Source: Alviniconcha marisindica
Lineage: Eukaryota > Mollusca > Gastropoda > Provannidae
Length of the DNA: 64,000 bases
NCBI GenBank assembly: GCA_018857735.1
Contig: JABMCL010002494.1
Location: 10,001 to 74,000 of the forward strand
Direction of reading: 5' to 3'
This document shows positions 34,786-64,000 of the stretch, one piece after another (within the stretch, counting starts at the first letter, position 1; the number at the start of each line of letters is the position of its first letter). A program made the translations under genes and the position numbers. Below the pieces are notes generated by a model. The model had not been told where the DNA came from. It saw nothing but the letters and a program-made list of their open reading frames with translations, and ran no database searches.

Positions 34786-37010
34786 CGTCATCTCTTTCTC
34801 CCCTCCTCCCCCTCCACCCGCCCCCCATCCCTCTCCTCTCTCTTTCCCGACCCCCCCCCCAAAAAAAAAACCCCACCCAATACAGAAAACATAGTTAAAT
34901 GCTTCCGGATTTTGATTTATACTCTGACATGTATGTTTATGCAAAGTTAGCCTAATACATCAAATTAGCGGGGAAAAGTGAAGTGCACCAGTTGGTACAA
35001 AGCGGATCGAAACGCAGAATTATGCATTTAAAACAGAAACGGTTTTACCAAAGTAAAAAAAAAAAAAAAAAGTTAAAAAAAAGGGGGGGAAAGGAATGAT
35101 TTAATAGAGCAATTTTGAACAAAACGTATGGAGGGGGGGGGGGGGAGCTGAATGAATAATTATGCGAAACCAAAGAAAATCAGCATGGGAAAAATATGAG
35201 AAAACCCATCTAATGGAAGTCTCAGATTGTGCTTCTGCAGAAGATTTTCACAGAACGAAATGGAAACTGAAAATACTCAGGTTGCACGAGCTTCCTTTTG
35301 TGATGGTGATCTGTGCACACTTTCAGGTCGCGTGCCATGTTTTCGCACACACGCGCTTGCTTCAATCTGCACCACAAAATAAAGTGTGTCAGGTGTCACT
35401 AGTCACCACAGAGCACAATGACTGACATCAACTTTCTCTAATTGATGACAGCGGGTGGGATGATTTAGTGTGGCAGTGACGATGCGACTCGACCATAAAC
35501 ATCTGCTCGTGTTTACGACACCGGGAGAAAGAGAGAGAAGTGGGGTGGGGGGTGGAGGATTATAATATTGTACTTTTGTACAGTAGGCAAGGATCCCGGA
35601 AACACAGAAAAGTGTGACACTTTATAATATAACGCGTGAAATATATATCGGCCAATATAATGCAGTGCATATACCTTCGGTGAAAATGTCACATTCAGCA
35701 TAGAGAGATTGGTGCTGACCTCTAAGCACCGAGTGTGAACTTTCTCTCTGGCAATAGCGATAACAGACTCCATCGGCTTGCCCTTTACTTCCGTGGCCTT
35801 TATGAAACACATACCGAACCTCTTAATTGCCGATGAATTCACACCCATTCACGTGTATTTTTCTTGCCATAGCTCAGTTACTTTTTTTTCTTTTCTTTTT
35901 TCTTTTCTTTTTCTTTTTCATGCGATCAGTGACATAGTTGATCGTCAAAGGGAGGCTTGCTTTCGACAGCAAGTAGTAGATATCTAGTGACTCATATTTT
36001 CTTGTGGTCAAGAAACAAAACTGGCTCTAGACTTTTGGGTGCCGGGTTGCTTTTCCGGATCCGGCTGGAACCAAATGTCAGAGTGGTATTTCGAGGCGAA
36101 AGGGAACGATTTTAAGAGTATCCCGTGCTATGGGCCCTCCGAACCCACCCTCAACCCCCTATGTTAGGCTGGCATTCTCAGACATGGAAAAGGTGACAAA
36201 ATGTCACGGAATTCATTGTGATATTTAGAACTCCCAATAAAGTCTCCCCGCTGCTGCTTAGAACACCACAACTCTACCAGCTTCGTACCGAACAAGTGTG
36301 TGCATGCGCGTCTGTTTGCGTTTGAAAAATGCAGAAACGTAGAAGTGTTTCCATTGAAATCTTGGCTTCCACTGGGAGCTGCCGTTGGATTACCAGAGTA
36401 TTCCATGTTCAGGTACTCCTGCTCACAAAACACACGATTTTTGTTGCATGTTTTTTGTTTTGTTTTTGTTGTTGTTTTGTTTCTGTTTTCATGTTTTGTT
36501 TCTGTTTTCATGTTGTTGTGTGCTTTGGGGGGTTCAGGATAGGGGGTTGTAAGTGGGTTGTTGGTTTTTGTTGTTGTTGTTGTTGTTCTTGTATGTTTGG
36601 GTTTTGTGTTAAGCTTGTTATTTATGGACGGGGGCGGGGGGGCTGGATGTAATAATTACATTTGGAAAATAAGTAATGGTACGAGCGAACATAAACTTTA
36701 TCGCTATGACGTTTAAGAGCATTTATTGCTGAAACGAATTGCCCAAATAAGTGTCTGAATTGTTGTGCTTAACAATAGGACAAACTGTGCAATAACCTGC
36801 GCCAAGTGCTGACTTCCTAAATTACTTTTGTGATGTGTTTCTGTGCGTTTCCAATGAACACGACATCATCACTGGACACGACAAGATTCACTTTACTTTT
36901 CAAAGGTCATTTCACCTTTGAGCCGTTCCCCGTTGCTTCACATAGACAGTCAGAATTATGACAACGAATTGGTTGTTTGGTAAGTGGGTGAGTGGGTGAG
37001 TGTGAGTGAA

Positions 37011-37246
<236 letters not shown>

Positions 37247-37958
37247 GGGGGCGGAGGGAGGGAGGGAGAGAAGGAGGCAGGAATGAAGGTGTTAATACAT
37301 ACATCAATATCTTCATGTTTCCAATTATCTTTTCCAATCAGTAACGAATTTTGAAGAAGAGAGAAAAAGAAAAAGAAAAAAAGAAAGAAAGAAAAAAAAG
37401 GGAAAAAAAAGTGCGGGGGAGGGGAACAGAAACAAACTGATTATTCCTCACCGGGGTTTATGCGGCAGGTTTGTGCATAAGTACCGCAGGCAAAGTATAC
37501 TCTCAATTATGAATCGGAGAAAACCGAATGATGAAGTGTTTGAAATTTCCCATGGTGGATTTTCATCGTGGCATCGTTACAGGTAAGCGACATCAATTTC
37601 GGTGTTCTGCTGGGGAATACAGTATTATTTCTAACTCGATTTATAAATCCAAGCAGAGCTATGACTGTTTCATTACTGATATAATAAGCCATTTGAGTGC
37701 TGGAAACCCAAGTTGTAAGACAAGTGTGTTGATGTGGATGTTTTGATGATTAAAAAAACAACAACATTATTTATCAATATCATAAGGACAGATCTGTTAA
37801 AACTGAGTGTAGTTGTAGACAGAAACGACATGTTTAAAGACTGGCACTGTACAACAAAGCCTCAGCACTATATGCTGTGTACGGGAACAGATCAGGAGGT
37901 CGCAATATACATTTATATATACATAAAGAACGATTCAGACAGTGATTGACGGTCATAA

Positions 37959-37960
<2 letters not shown>

Positions 37961-38049
<89 letters not shown>

Positions 38050-38145
38050 TGTGCGTGCGTGCGTGCGTGCGTGCGTGTTTGCGTGCGTGCGTGCGTGCGT
38101 TCGTAGTGGTTACGTGAGTAACATAACTACCGGAACATAACGGCG

Positions 38146-38242
<97 letters not shown>

Positions 38243-38249
38243 CGTGCAT

Positions 38250-38319
<70 letters not shown>
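37961..38319. repeat. GT, CGTG, TA, GT and GA composite microsatellites
   Basis: GT array 37961-38046 then CGTG to 38103. After 40 unique bases a TA run, GT array and GA array follow to 38319. Confidence 0.95.
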
Positions 38320-38322
<3 letters not shown>

Positions 38323-38379
38323 AACAAAGTCCAACTTGGGGCTTTTTCAAGCCCTGCCCGGTCGGCTTGATTGATTCAT

Positions 38380-39790
38380 ATATATATATACGGACTTGTT
38401 ATTTTTCTTTGAATTTCTCTGTTATATACATATATTACACGCTGGGTGTGTAATGCAGCGCTTAGTCGGGTTGATTATTCTACGGTATCACACTGGTCAG
38501 AAGTAGTGACAAAGAACAAGTGATATACCACATATTAAATACGTGTTTTAGGAACAAATGACTGGCTGACTCGCAGTTAGATACGACTTTGTTGAAAGGT
38601 AACTGGCTGAAGCGTGGGTCGAGTTGAGTTCACAGCGCCTAATTATGACAGACGATCGGTGTATGAATAAATACAATGACCACTGCGCTGTCGGTGAAAG
38701 GCCGAGAAATTCGAACGCTCGACTTGTTTCGGAATTACTGAGTAGAAGCAGCCGGGGAAGACCTACAAGAGACAAGGCCAAGAAGTATAAAAAGTTCGTT
38801 TTGACTGAGGTGTGAAACGAAAGCGCACTCTGTGAAAGACGAAGAGAACTAGAGCAGACAAAGTAAGGCATTTGGGAAATTTCATTCATGACGAAACGAC
38901 GGAACGCACTCATAACCCAGTCGTGTAAAAACTCCGGTGTCAACAACATTGTACCAACCCACATTGTGCTGCAAGAGACAGCGCAGCGTTCATTCCGTCA
39001 GTATCCAAGTCATGTCCTTTTTGTAGCCAACAACACGTTCAAATAACACACAGACACAACTTCGACTGCAACCGTGACCTAGGCATAAGCCCAGTCTCGT
39101 GCCCCATGTCTGCTGGGATCGTCATGCGACGAACACTGCCCGCTCAACCTGAGTCGTCTGTGAATTTCACACTCCACTCAACGGTGATAAATTCATCGTA
39201 CTGTCAAAATTGAATGGATTCGCAAACCAAACAAGCATACGTCGTTTGGAGATTAATGAATATTAGCATAGACATTGTTACAAGACTACTATTTCAGAAG
39301 TTTTCGTTGTTCGATTGCTTCTCGGCTTCTCGCGTCGTTGTTTGTCGGTAGGCCTACGGATAGACCGCACAGAACAATGATCTGAAATTCTTTCTCCTTC
39401 GCTTTCTGTAAACACTGTTACCTAAGTGGGTTTTTTTTTTTTTTTTTTTTTTTTTGTCTCTTCTAAGTCTGTGTCAATAAAAATACAGACATGTAGATAG
39501 ATACATCTGATGGTGAATGCACTGAAAACGGGACTAATTCCTTGTCGTGCGCATTCAGCTGCACAGCGTAAAAAGGCTGTCACCGAAGACTGAAGGTTTT
39601 GTTGTCATTTCACACTGACAGCTGGATCCATCTCAGCATGACTTACTCTATCTACTGCTATTTATGACGTACGCTCACACAGTGGGGTTTCCTCGTGGGT
39701 TACTGCTAAACATGAAACACTCGTAGCCAGCTTGACAAATGTTATGCGACTTGTGTTTCATATTTTGCGGCATCCCACTCATACCCATTG
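38380..39790. other. Non-coding stretch with one long minus-strand frame
   Basis: A 138-codon minus-strand frame (38548-38964) overlaps a 63-codon plus-strand frame (38624-38815). Neither resembles a known family, and no splice or promoter context supports either. Confidence 0.35.
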
Positions 39791-39792
39791 TC

Positions 39793-39951
<159 letters not shown>

Positions 39952-40019
39952 GTTCATTAATGAAACTGTATCTGGATGCTGGGAACACATGTTGCGTGAC
40001 TAGCAATGCGGATGTGATA

Positions 40020-40131
40020 CAATAGATGATACCCTTTTTAATCAAGTTTTAATCACCCGACGGCGTCTACATTTCTGCGGCTGAGCCATTGTTAGCCAAC
40101 AGTGTTTTTATCCAGACAGTTCAGACAGTTT

Positions 40132-40166
<35 letters not shown>

Positions 40167-42170
40167 CAATACACTGAGGTGAATATCTACCGGACGGTGT
40201 GACAAAATAAACAAGAAAGTGATAACTATCAGTAGAAATATACACAGCCCCGTTCGGGACCAGGTGGTAGAACTTGTCACCCGTTCTGGATGCGATTCCA
40301 ATAGGGTAGGGCCACCCGAGAAGTGATGCTTCCAAATAAACGCAGCTTGCAGGTCCTGGCTACGAGATCGCTGTGTTTGGCTGTGTTAGGGGCGTTTGTC
40401 AGGGTCCTGCCTTGGCCTCTTGTTGGTTTGTTCTCTCTCAGGTTTCGTGTCAAGATCTCCCTAGGTCCATCTGGAAACCGTGCAGTTCGGGATCTGTCGC
40501 TGTTATCCAGGCTTTTGTTTGGAACTGTTTGTCTTAGTGAGCCTAGCGAATTGGCGTTGATGACGTATTAAGATATCTAGCAGGATGAATGCGGCGAGGA
40601 ATCTTCAACTTCCTCCCAGTTTCGTTACCAGTCTGTAAAGTCTGTACTGTCGTGTCACTGATTACGAGGTTGTCTCCTAACGCATTGGCTTTTGCCATGC
40701 CTCGAGATTAGCAGTATATTTTCATTCGTTCCCTCCGCAAAGCGAGTGGCATTCGTTCCCTCCGCAAAGCGAGTGGCGAATTTGTGGGTGCTGTTGTTTT
40801 TTTCTTTTCTTTTTTCTGTTTCACCTCTTGATTAGGAATTGAAACTTTTCTAGCCTGTTGTTGGACTTCCAATGTAGCTTTGTTTAGCCTGAGTTTGTAG
40901 CTCTCATTTGGGTATATTGTTAGATCTCAGGAGAATTTTAAGTGTGTTTTGACTTATGACGGTGTTGGTCCTGAGTTGACTACGTGCGGGTAACAGGATG
41001 TTAAAATCTAATTACTAATTTACTCACTTTTCTTTTTTCTTATTTTTTTTAAATGATAACAATAATAAATATTTCAAGTGTTTCATCTCCAAATGAAGCC
41101 TAGGCGCCGCAGAGCGAGTAGCTGATTGAAGCCTACTACTAACAGACATTCCTTAATTTGCTTTTGAAGCCCCGCTACTTATAATAACTGAAAGAGGTAC
41201 TTTCATCCTTCTGAAGTTACAAATGAGACTTTGGAAATGTTTCAAGGTACAGGTGAATGGACCTTTTCCTAAAGGGGTTGGGGAGAGGACTGCAAAGCAG
41301 ACGGCACCCGGCTCTGCCGAATGTACAAAGCTTTTAAGTATATGTTTGTAAACAATGTTGTTTTTGTTGTTTTGGTTTTGTTGCTTTGTTCCTATAGGAT
41401 CCTTTTTGGCTTCCTTATTAATTTAATCTAGCAAAAGTCACGAAGTTCGGGTTGAATATTCTTTTGTTTGGGTTTGCTTCAGGTGTGTTTGTGGCTGTGT
41501 GGGTTTGCAAGTGTCGTCTTTTTGTCCCTCCAAATAAATCTAGGAAGGGGCAGAAAATCTCCCAGTTGCAGGACAGGAAGTGCAGAGAAGAGGCCCGCTA
41601 AGCAACGGAAGAGCGATTACCTAGTAATGGTGGGCACTCCCGTAGAAGCACGAGCGACGCTGCCGTTTACGATTTCACTGCCTAATTTTCGCCCAGCCTT
41701 AATCGTTAATAATTAATCGTAAACTGGTATATTGTCATTTTTCCATATGTTGGTCTAACCCTTGGCATTTGTGAAGCAAGCGCCAGGTCCTGCCGAGCGA
41801 GTGTCCCGTGTGGGGTGTCACAGGCCCGCACTAAATGGCGGGAAATCTCCCGACTCGTTGCAAATGCCACTGGCTCCGGACCAGCTCACTTGTGTCATCT
41901 GTTCCACTTGGCAACATTTTAGACAGACGGGGTGCTTTAGGGGATGAAGGAGACATGAAACAGTCCCAGGGGAAACCCATTTGGCAAATTATTTGAAATT
42001 AGCCTCCGTGATCCTGGCTTTTCGTGATTTCCTCTTCTTCTTTTTCTCCGTATTTCTTTTTTTCTTTTTTTTCTTTCTTTTTTCTTCTTCTTCTCACAGA
42101 TCAGTCACTGACTTTTGTCAGAGGAATTCTCTCTCTCTCTCTCTCTAATTATATTATTATATAGATAGAT
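40020..42170. other. Non-coding stretch
   Basis: No recognised gene. It contains a short GA array near 40135, a 27-bp tandem duplication at 40.72 kb and T-rich tracts near 42.05 kb. Open frames at 40323-40571 and 41468-41947 are short and unmatched. Confidence 0.45.
40724..40777. repeat. 27-bp tandem duplication
   Basis: CATTCGTTCCCTCCGCAAAG with CGAGTGG is present twice in direct succession. Confidence 0.9.
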
Positions 42171-42175
42171 AGGTA

Positions 42176-42205
42176 GATAGATACACACAGAGAGGGAGAG
42201 AGAGA

Positions 42206-42279
<74 letters not shown>
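42176..42279. repeat. GA microsatellite
   Basis: GATA/GAGA start then a long GA array. Confidence 0.95.
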
Positions 42280-42280
<1 letters not shown>

Positions 42281-42815
42281 AAAAAACACGGAAGATGAGG
42301 TTGTTTTTGGTGTGTGTTTTTTTGTTTTGTTTTGTGTTGTGTTGTGTTTTTAAGTAAAAGTCCTCCACAGAACAACATTACAAAGTTGTGATGTTTTGTT
42401 TGTTTGTCCTAAGTGAAGAAAATAGCAAACTCAGATTCAAGATTTTTCTGTGAAAAAGCCCACCGGCTTTAAACCGGACTAAGAACATGTGTCTTTAACT
42501 GTATTAAACTTTTGTGCAGTATACGAAAGAAGGAAGGGAATTCGTAAATGACCACAGTCATGTTCGCTATTATGATGATAATAATAGCTGATGATATTTG
42601 CCAAGATTATCCGAGGAGACAAGCTACCCGCTAAGACGCGGCAAGTATTTTTTCAAGTGGCACTAGACAATTAATGCTCTAATAACTAAAAACTCCTGCC
42701 AAAATTTAACTTCTAAAACCAGTGCTTTCATCTGGTCGACGATTTCCTGTACTGAAGTCTATGACGGAACCAGCCAAAGTTTTGTTCTAAAATTAGTAGC
42801 ACTTTTACACTCTGT

Positions 42816-42822
42816 GTGTGTG

Positions 42823-42911
<89 letters not shown>
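42816..42911. repeat. GT microsatellite
   Basis: GT array of about 95 bp with one TTG break near its start. Confidence 0.97.
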
Positions 42912-42915
<4 letters not shown>

Positions 42916-42919
42916 TTCG

Positions 42920-44096
42920 TGTTCGTGTTCATGCATGTATGACAGCATTTATATCACTATTTTGTTTAATAGTTTTAATAGTTTTTCTAACATCATTTTA
43001 TATTATGCTTAATTACAACAGCTTTTGTTTTGGGTTTTTAAAATAGTCTGTGCGGTGTTTGTTTATTGTGATATTCACAACCGTTTCGCGTGTCTCGATG
43101 CATATATATATATATATATATATACACGTATTCAATTTCTCTGCGGAAATAATCTTGAATTTTGAATATTTCTGCTGAAAATTGCTATTTTGGCGGATAC
43201 TGATTTTTTCTGCCCCCCTCCCCCACCCCCCCCCGAGTACTGTGGACGCAGAAATTAAGGTTTCTATTGTAACCCCCCCCCCCCCCAGCTCCTTTCTTAG
43301 GAGAACCCTAAACTGTCAACTGTGAAGCCTGGTGTACGTAAGCGCATGCTTCGCTCACTGCCGTCAATTTCCTCCTTTGTGATTTTTACCTTCTCGCTCC
43401 ATTCAGTCTCATATGGTCCAAATCCGCCCTGCATTCTTTTTTTTTTAGACAGGTGTGGCTAGCGCATTTTCTCGTATCAGCCCGCGAAACTGAATAAGTC
43501 ACCCTACTAGTCGTCACGACTGATTTACGCTGGTTCCTGCACTGAGTGCCCGTGGAATTTGCCTATAGGCTCCAAAACGTGTTATTGTGTATTGCAAAAA
43601 TGATTTGATGAATTGTGCTTTTAAATTAGTTCGTGACTACTTCGGCAGAACTCGCCTGAAAATGCTAGTGATCAGCTGCAAGTAAGCGAAAGACATGCTG
43701 AAATGTTTGTTATTGGCTACTTTGATGTGGTTGTGTTTGCCGTTGACTGCATTTTAAAAAAAGAAAAAGAAAAAGAACTATGAGCCAGCATTTTACTTGT
43801 TTCGGACTGATGTAGAAGAACTTTAAATGTGTGATTCTTCCTAAGGTGATCCTGTGCGGCTAAGATCTAATCTAAGAACTAATTAATTCCTTTTATTTAT
43901 AGAAGTCTCTTTTTTTCTTTTTCTTTTTTTTTCTTTTTTTTTAATTTTAAAATATTGTTTTGTCCATCACCCCAGAGACATGTGGGCCGTTTAAGGCACA
44001 CAGAGGCTCTTAGAAAAAGTTCAAGAAATCGAAGTAATCTTATCTGGTGGTTTGGATGAGTCAATTGAACTATAAGTATATATATTCTGAGTGAAC

Positions 44097-44170
<74 letters not shown>

Positions 44171-44589
44171 ATGTATGCGTGCCTAAAATAGGGACTTTCC
44201 TATCATATTCCATCTCTTTGCGCCATTCTCAGTAATAAACTGGTAAATTTGAGCGTGAAAAGACAACAAAAAACCGCCCTGTTTGATATAATTATTTATT
44301 GTTCTAGATACCGCAGTAAACTGAAAAAACTATTACATTCACTTGTATAATTATCTGAAGTTATCGGCACACGCTTGATGACAACGATGACAGTAACAAT
44401 ACAACAACGACAGTAAAATGAAGACAACATCAGGAAAAACACACAAAAAGCATTCTACAAAATAATGTTTGAAAATTACAATCCAGTTTTTGTTTTCTAA
44501 CGAAAGTACTTTTGTTTGCATTGATGTGTACTCAAAGAAAGCAGACAGTACAGTGCTGCGTAGATATTAGAGTTGCGTTTTACTTTTCA

Positions 44590-44649
<60 letters not shown>

Positions 44650-45499
44650 TGGAGGGGGAAAACCCCTCAACCAAAACCAGATAAGTGTCCTAGTTCTACA
44701 ACTCATTGTTCACCGTTTAACTGTTGTTTAAGTATCGTTTTACAGCTTGATAAAGAGGATTATCCCGAAAATTCGCAATTATTATTAAGTTATTATTGTT
44801 ATTATTGTTATTATTATTATTATAAATAGCGTTCTTTTAAACTTTTTATGTGTTTGGATAACATCATTTATTATTATTCTCCCCCCCTCCCCCCACAACC
44901 ATTCTGCACAGTTGAATGTAATATCCGTGACATGCCACAGAACAGCACAAACTTACAAGACAGGAAACAAGCAAATAACATAAACAGTTCTGCGCGGCTT
45001 TTTGTTTATATTTACGTAGTTGTTAACTCCAAACGTAGCCGGCAGAAGCTGCTTCCGTGGCTAGTTCAGCTCGGAGTAGTATGCATTTTAATGGCGATAT
45101 TTTCTTTGGTTGCGCAGGTCGTGTAAAGTATTTCATGAGTAAAAATTCAGAATGGTAATCGAAATGATGAACAAATTATCGCTCTGCCACTTAAGGCTGT
45201 TGGCTCTAGCGGCAGAAACAAGATCAACCGAATGTCAGTCTGTTCATTGTACAGTTAAAACTTGAGCAAAGCGGCCGCCCGTTTCCCGTTTTTCTCCCTT
45301 ACCGTCAGTACACTGACCTGTTTCAGGAGGTGTGGAATATTTTGTGCACAGTAAGTCGATATGCATTTTGAAAACAGCAGATGATGCGAAAGGCCATTTG
45401 ACCATGTTTTGCATCAACCTGTTACACAAATTTTGTATAACTGTTTGTTTGAGGCCAACAGTAAGATGGCAGTCCTTTTAAACCATTGCTGCTGAGGTC
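42920..45499. other. AT-rich stretch upstream of the candidate NR4A promoter
   Basis: Contains a TA run at 43.10 kb, C runs at 43.2 kb, GA arrays at 44100-44169 and 44595-44646, and TTATTG repeats near 44.79 kb. No exon or RNA gene was recognised. Confidence 0.5.
44100..44169. repeat. GA microsatellite
   Basis: Perfect GA array; the minus-strand Ser-Leu run is its translation. Confidence 0.97.
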
Positions 45500-45831
45500 A
45501 GGAGAGTGTCTTCACTAGTTTTCATGACGAGCGGCCAAATTCTGACACGTGCACTGCTGGGAACCAGACAATACGGCTAACCGCAACTGGAACAATTAAA
45601 GCCGCGTCCAACAGACTGCACACATGAAACAGGCACGGGACGGGGGACGGCAACAACGTGCTACACATGACGGGCGACCCAAACTTGAACACACCCAAGG
45701 GGGTGGGCTTTATGTGGGAAAGGAACAGGGCCTAAAGAGAAGCTGTGATTGGCTGGCAGCTCAGGAAGTGCTGCAGGAGAAACAAAAGTTATGTCTGTTT
45801 AACAAACTTCGGTGCTTGCTTTGTTCTCGCC
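45500..45831 (+). promoter_or_regulatory. Candidate NR4A promoter / 5' UTR before exon 1
   Basis: This stretch is richer in GC and CpG than its surroundings. It holds an inverted CCAAT box (GATTGGC, ATTGG at 45748-45752), a GGGGGTGGGC Sp/KLF-type box near 45699, and CRE-like TGACG cores near 45525 and 45668. No TATA box is obvious and no start site can be placed. The assignment depends on exon 1 at 45832 being real. Confidence 0.3.
45791..45802 (+). other. Possible minimal upstream ORF (M-S-V-stop)
   Basis: ATG TCT GTT TAA lies 41 bases before the candidate NR4A start at 45832. It is in a different frame and closes before that start. If transcripts begin upstream of 45791 this could damp translation, as short uORFs do in many immediate-early mRNAs. 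It is conditional on the transcription start, which is not visible. Confidence 0.2.
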
Positions 45832-61781
<15,950 letters not shown>

Positions 61782-62801
61782 GTAAGGTGCTTATATTTGT
61801 TTTTTCACTATTTAACCCCCCCCCCTTTTTTTTTTTTTACTTGTCTTTCAGAAATTCCGATCAGTCGTGACACTGTCTCACATGTGCATGTGTTTGAAAG
61901 GCCTTAGGCATGGACTTACATATACTAGGACCATGGCCTGTTATATATACTCTAGAAAGCAGTGGTGGTCCAATTTGTGTAACAAAACTTGGAACACGCG
62001 TTGCCACGCTGAAGGCTGTCGTCACTAACTGAACGCTATAACACGTGGTTTGATTGAATAACGATGTTTTTCCCTTAAAAGGTAAATTACACCGAAGCCG
62101 ATTACTTGGTCAATACTGGAACCGCCATTTGTATTGATAACGTGAACATCTAGGTCACCAAGCCCTAGGTCACAGGCACTGTAGCGAAAATAATGCTCCA
62201 AAAATACAACACCCCTTGTTACACCAAAGCCTGCAAGGCAATAAGGCATGCAATCAGTATGAAGGTCATATGGACTAAGTGGCCCGTTCGGGACTAAATG
62301 TTAGTGGCACGCATCACCTTGTTTTAGTTCTCTGCCTACTAGCTGCAAACAGCGCACGATCAGATGTAACCCCAACCAAAAGAAACCGTTCCCGTCTAGT
62401 TGAGTTACACCAAGTTCTCTCTCACATAACAGCAAATTGGCTTGCTCAAAAGTTTGTTTGCAGGTAACCCCCCCCCCCCCTTTCCAAATCGAGATGATAG
62501 TGGTAATAAAGATGGCGAGTGAAGGAAGAATCGGGGAGAACAAAAATGAATTGTACAGATTTCATCGCACGGCGAATTCGCTTCTTCTTCGGGTAAGCAG
62601 AGTGAGAAAACGTGAGAGAGGTGATGCGGAAAGTATTAGGCCATTCTGTATTATACAGCAAACCCCCAGCACCCTCCTCTCCACGTGCGACGTCGTTCTC
62701 ATCAACATCGTCATGTGATTAAAATAACATACAGAGGAATTTTGTTCTCTTTTTTTTTGTAGCTGTGGCCGGTGCAATGCCCTGGAAGTCACCACGGTAT
62801 C

Positions 62802-62804
62802 ACC

Positions 62805-62899
<95 letters not shown>
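62802..62899. repeat. TA/GT microsatellite in NR4A intron 6
   Basis: Short TA run followed by a GT array. Confidence 0.97.
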
Positions 62900-62902
<3 letters not shown>

Positions 62903-63279
62903 CTTGCAACATTTTTGTTTGCCCTTGATAAAATTAAAAATTAATTGAATTGCACACTCAAGTCCAATGATATAGCAACATTATTGAAGGAAATAATTTT
63001 TTGACAGATAACAATCGATAAACTTGAAATTAAATTCGCATAATTTCTATAGAAAAAGAAATGGATGTAATGTAAACGATTTTAATAAAAATGTAGCAAA
63101 GTAAATGGCTTGTTGGCAGATAAATACATGAACACATAAAAATCGGCAATATCCACTCGCTGTCCTCAAAGGGTTTGAGAATGCGTGTGTGCGTTTACTT
63201 GTGTATATGCACTGGCATAGTATGGAATGAACTGATATGTGGATATGCCAACGTACTGCATACGTTAAGTTCATTCCGT

Positions 63280-63281
<2 letters not shown>

Positions 63282-63341
<60 letters not shown>
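63282..63341. repeat. CA microsatellite in NR4A intron 6
   Basis: Perfect CA array of about 60 bp. Confidence 0.97.
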
Positions 63342-63343
<2 letters not shown>

Positions 63344-64000
63344 TCTCATACCATAAAATTTTGAGGACCGCAAACCGACGACAGTGGTGGACACTGCCAA
63401 AATATCAAAAGGGCATTAAAAAAGTACTGAACGAATAATATACACATATACATATACACATATACACGTGGACCTGTAATAATGACCAAGCCAGGAGCGT
63501 TCAACTCTTCCTTACCTTTCACTGAGATGAAGTAATCCATTCACCAGAAAATCCGCACACTGAGCAAGGCTTTACGTTGTCTATTGCGTATGATAAGACG
63601 AACTGGAAACAACACCAACTTACACGCGCACCCTCATGATGACTGCGTTTACTCCATGGCAATACAACTACTGTTGGGGATAGGGGATCGTTTGCACTTT
63701 TATTTAGAAACTGTGGAGAATGTCGTTGTCCAAGTAAAGGCACATTTGTTTTTAAATGTTCATCAGATCCTCCAACTATTATTGTGCAAGTTATGACACA
63801 TCCACATGGATATTTTGGGCGCGTGAATCATCTGTAGAGCTATGTAGGGCACAAATGGCATGACGACATTTAGCAGCGACACACGATACCCACGCACAAC
63901 GCTGAGGCGGATGATGATTTAAGAAACAGCGATCAATACTTAACGGAATAAAACGAGCCTTATTAAGGTACTGTTTACGTAATTGATATGTTGAAGTCTT

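Larger units (their letters stand above)
33130..36900. other. AT-rich non-coding stretch
   Basis: No open frame of note from 33.2 to 34.5 kb. It contains the 34.25-kb hairpin, a 47-bp duplication, a LINE-like tail at 34.7 kb and several G runs. No gene is called. Confidence 0.5.
61782..64000 (+). other. NR4A intron 6, running off the window
   Basis: Begins with the donor GTAAGG. It contains a GT array (62802-62899) and a CA array (63282-63341). I searched for the NR4A LBD continuation (helices 3-12) in the open frames and found none, so the next exon lies beyond base 64000. Confidence 0.85.

Noticed and set aside
38548..38964. Minus-strand open frame of 138 codons
   Set aside because: No recognised family, an overlapping opposite-strand frame, no promoter or splice context, and a length reachable by chance in 64 kb.
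62279..62467. Possible NR4A LBD exon in intron 6
   Set aside because: The translated sequence has none of the LBD helix 3-12 signatures and lacks a phase-0 acceptor.

Overview
This window is eukaryotic (animal) DNA with spliced, intron-rich structure. It carries dense dinucleotide and tetranucleotide microsatellites, long G and C homopolymers, LINE and tRNA-SINE fragments, and one recognisable protein-coding gene. The gene product, the repeat types (long GT/CA, GA and CACG arrays) and the large introns fit a lophotrochozoan, most likely a marine gastropod mollusc. That assignment is inference; no species diagnosis is possible from the sequence alone.

Gene region (about 45.8 kb to the right edge, + strand). 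Six exons can be joined with consistent phases and consensus splice sites into the 5' part of an NR4A orphan nuclear receptor (NGFI-B/Nurr1/NOR-1; insect HR38). Their lengths are 67, 185, 905, 184, 130 and 161 bp, which sum to 1632 bases, exactly 544 codons. Exon 1 is a candidate short amino-terminal exon, exons 2-3 encode the Ser/Pro/Gly/Tyr-rich transactivation region, and exons 4-5 encode the two zinc fingers of the DNA-binding domain, split at the usual place after GFFK. Exon 6 encodes the NR4A A-box/hinge and the start of ligand-binding helix 1. The rest of the ligand-binding domain is not in the window and should lie beyond base 64000. Introns 2, 3 and 5 are loaded with microsatellites, a 38-bp minisatellite, a nested SINE cluster, and decayed reverse-transcriptase sequence in a local tandem duplication.

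Upstream region (1 to about 45.5 kb). I find no convincing protein-coding gene here. Almost all open frames are translations of GT/CA, GA/CT or homopolymer tracts. Supported content includes a LINE reverse-transcriptase C-terminus with its 3' end (0.5-1.06 kb, - strand), two further LINE 3' ends, SINE copies, and a possible MITE or inverted-repeat transposon (13.2-15.8 kb). There is also an exact 239-bp duplication (6.7 and 9.2 kb), several minisatellites with 31-, 38-, 43-, 47- and 50-bp periods, and perfect long palindromes at 8.35 and 29.7 kb. An unclassified dispersed element occurs twice (8.4-9.0 kb and 52.8-53.1 kb). A CpG-containing stretch at 32.6-33.1 kb holds one perfect cAMP-response element plus four CRE half or near sites. 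It is a candidate activity-dependent enhancer or alternative promoter for NR4A, whose vertebrate homologues are CREB-driven immediate-early genes.

The most interesting items are the CRE cluster, the unsettled N-terminus of NR4A (extension exon versus internal MLLLQSQ start), the SINE cluster whose empty insertion site survives in a neighbouring duplicate, SINEs with different tRNA heads sharing a 3' module, and the two copies of an unclassified element.
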